The notes under the pieces were generated by a model. It made no database searches. It was given only the letters and a program-made list of their open reading frames with translations, and was not told where the DNA came from. A stretch of 24,871 nt of DNA from an uncultured Mycoplasmatota bacterium (lineage in GTDB: Bacteria; Bacillota_I; Bacilli_A; RF39; UBA660), in the NCBI GenBank assembly GCA_947572405.1, contig CANPBV010000007.1, positions 1 through 24,871 of the forward strand. The letters run 5' to 3'. The translations under genes were made by a program, and so were the position numbers. Position 1 is the stretch's first letter; every line of letters starts with the position of its first letter. This document shows positions 23,654-24,871 of the stretch, in pieces.

Positions 23654-24739
23654 ATGGGCTTAGATGAATTAGAAAAATATCAAATTGAGGTTTTAATTAA
23701 ACACTTGAAGATATCATATCCAAATATGTTTAATGAGAACTTAATAGCTGAACTAAAGGAAAAAATGTTAAATAGTAATCAGGACTTTGTAACTCTTTCT
23801 AGAGAATTGAATACAGCTTTTCAAGATCAGGCAAAATTAGAAGGATTGTTATTTAAATATCAATTAAACGCTCAAGAAACAGTTGCGGAAAAAGCAGAGC
23901 CTGAAGTTCAGCAAGCATTAAATATGAGTGAAGTTACTGATTTTAGTAAAGATGGGAAAACATATATTAAAATTACTTATAGCGATGGAAACATTCAGAT
24001 AATAGAAAATAGAAGTGGGAAAGACACTAGAAAAATTTTTGAAGATATTCAGCGTCTAAGGGCATTAAATAATTTAAATGGGTCAACGAATGTAGAAACT
24101 GCTTTTAAAGAACTATTGAAAGATTATAGAGAAGTATCAATGAATCATACAACGTTTGTGAATCAAGATAAATTAGGAAGGACTGAACAGATTAAGTTAA
24201 ACTTTGTGCAGATGAATTTCCCAAATAACCAAGTGTTGGCGTCAACAACCGAAAATATTTTCGTGATTAAGGCAAATCCAGATATCACAGTAGAGGTAAT
24301 AGAAAAAGACGGTTACTATTTTTTGAGGCAAATAGAAGAATCTAGCTATGGAGTAAAAGAAGAAAGACAGGAAAATGCATCCTCTGAGTTAGATATAGAA
24401 AGACCAAATGAAGTAAAACAGGAAAACTCAATTGAGGAACTTAAAAAGATTACAGAAGGAATGACGGAAGAAGAAATTGTAGAATATTTAAGAATACATG
24501 GAAAGAATCCTAGTCAAATAATGATGATTTTGTTGTCTCTAGAAGAAGCAAAATCAAATAAAAAAGTGGTGGAGCAGAATCCAACTTTGGAAAAACCAAT
24601 GCAAATGGTATTAAAATATTCACGAAGTAGAGGAAAAATGGCAGCCTTTGTAGATACGCTTTATTTAGCTTTTTTAGTAGGAATGATTAGTGGGGCTAGT
24701 TTTTTCGTTATGCTTAGGTTTATTTTACAATTTTTGTAA
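23654..24739 (+). CDS. Tail-anchored protein of unknown function
   Basis: A 361-residue protein with AAGGGTGAT before ATG 23654. The N-terminal 90 residues are helical and charged (MGLDELEKYQIEVLIKHLKI). The middle part has a beta-rich stretch (KTYIKITYSDGNIQIIENRS, then VFVIKANPD-like IFVIKANPDITVEVIEKDGY). An acidic Glu/Lys-rich linker follows, then a short helical segment (MTEEEIVEYLRIHGKNPSQI). The C-terminus has a single membrane helix, LAFLVGMISGASFFVMLRFI, ending five residues later, with a basic SRSRGK before it. This predicts a cytosolic protein anchored by its tail. No family recognised; genes of similar shape occur in Bacilli gut lineages but I cannot name one. Confidence 0.8.
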   Translation: MGLDELEKYQIEVLIKHLKISYPNMFNENLIAELKEKMLNSNQDFVTLSRELNTAFQDQAKLEGLLFKYQLNAQETVAEKAEPEVQQALNMSEVTDFSKDGKTYIKITYSDGNIQIIENRSGKDTRKIFEDIQRLRALNNLNGSTNVETAFKELLKDYREVSMNHTTFVNQDKLGRTEQIKLNFVQMNFPNNQVLASTTENIFVIKANPDITVEVIEKDGYYFLRQIEESSYGVKEERQENASSELDIERPNEVKQENSIEELKKITEGMTEEEIVEYLRIHGKNPSQIMMILLSLEEAKSNKKVVEQNPTLEKPMQMVLKYSRSRGKMAAFVDTLYLAFLVGMISGASFFVMLRFILQFL

Positions 24740-24766
24740 AAAGATGAATGTAATTTATACAAAATC

Positions 24767-24792
24767 AAGGTGCAATAAAAATGCACTTTTTT
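24767..24792 (+). terminator. Terminator of the tail-anchored protein gene
   Basis: AAGGTGCA (24767-24774 region) pairs with TGCACTT with one bulge or wobble, followed by six Ts. The last 75 bp of the window hold no recognisable gene. Confidence 0.7.
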
Positions 24793-24871
24793 GTTAAATT
24801 TATTAATCATATAAAATGAATATTTGTATCAAAATAGTTACAAAATGAGGATAAAAAAAAATAGTTTGATA

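Noticed and set aside
24723..24741. TTTTACAA/TTGTAAAA palindrome as an operator
   Set aside because: It falls on the stop codon of the preceding gene in very AT-rich sequence, and a better terminator follows at 24767; no evidence for a regulator site.

Overview
The window looks like a low-GC, spore-forming member of the Firmicutes (Bacilli-like). Codon use is strongly AT-rich, Shine-Dalgarno sites are purine-rich, TGG is Trp and TGA is stop, and two sporulation genes (spoIVA, spoVIF) are present. The der / spoIVA neighbourhood resembles that of Bacillus. There is no species-level marker.

Layout. (1) 1-3987: the end of a Wadjet anti-plasmid operon, with jetC (5' end cut by the window) overlapping jetD. 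(2) 3988-4395: decayed DNA. (3) 4396-10502: a leaderless Amidase_3 + 5x LysM cell-wall hydrolase gene, split after codon 15 by a 4,684-bp element (4492-9175). The element carries its own large serine recombinase, a VbhA/Fic toxin-antitoxin pair, and several broken genes: a nuclease-like gene with a stop and a frameshift, a MobV relaxase stub, and a frameshifted HTH gene. Joining the two host flanks at a 2-bp CA core restores an uninterrupted 457-codon amidase. Joining the two element ends gives an attP with inverted TTGGGT arms exactly 21 bp either side of the same CA. (4) 10503-11252: no clear gene. (5) 11253-13611: a Rieske-type FAD oxidoreductase and an endonuclease IV-like TIM barrel. (6) 13608-15161: a frameshifted LysR regulator divergent from a decayed PHP phosphoesterase. 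(7) 15224-19764: engB, a small unknown gene, der, spoVIF, spoIVA. (8) 19777-20925: a convergent coiled-coil protein of unknown function. (9) 21037-22893: a T-box leader, two tRNA-Asn genes, a terminator and asnS. (10) 22944-24739: the remnant of an Ig-like surface protein, another fragment, and a tail-anchored unknown protein.

The most interesting reading is at the amidase. It lacks a signal peptide, like the mother-cell lysis amidase CwlC of B. subtilis. The DNA before it has a sigma-K-like promoter, AC-N17-CATATACTG, resembling the better match in front of spoVIF (AC-N16-CATATTGTA). It is interrupted by a precisely excisable element with a serine recombinase. This matches the logic of the sigK/skin and spsM/SP-beta systems, in which an element leaves a sporulation gene in the mother cell. 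That role is inference; the split gene and the att geometry are read directly from the sequence.
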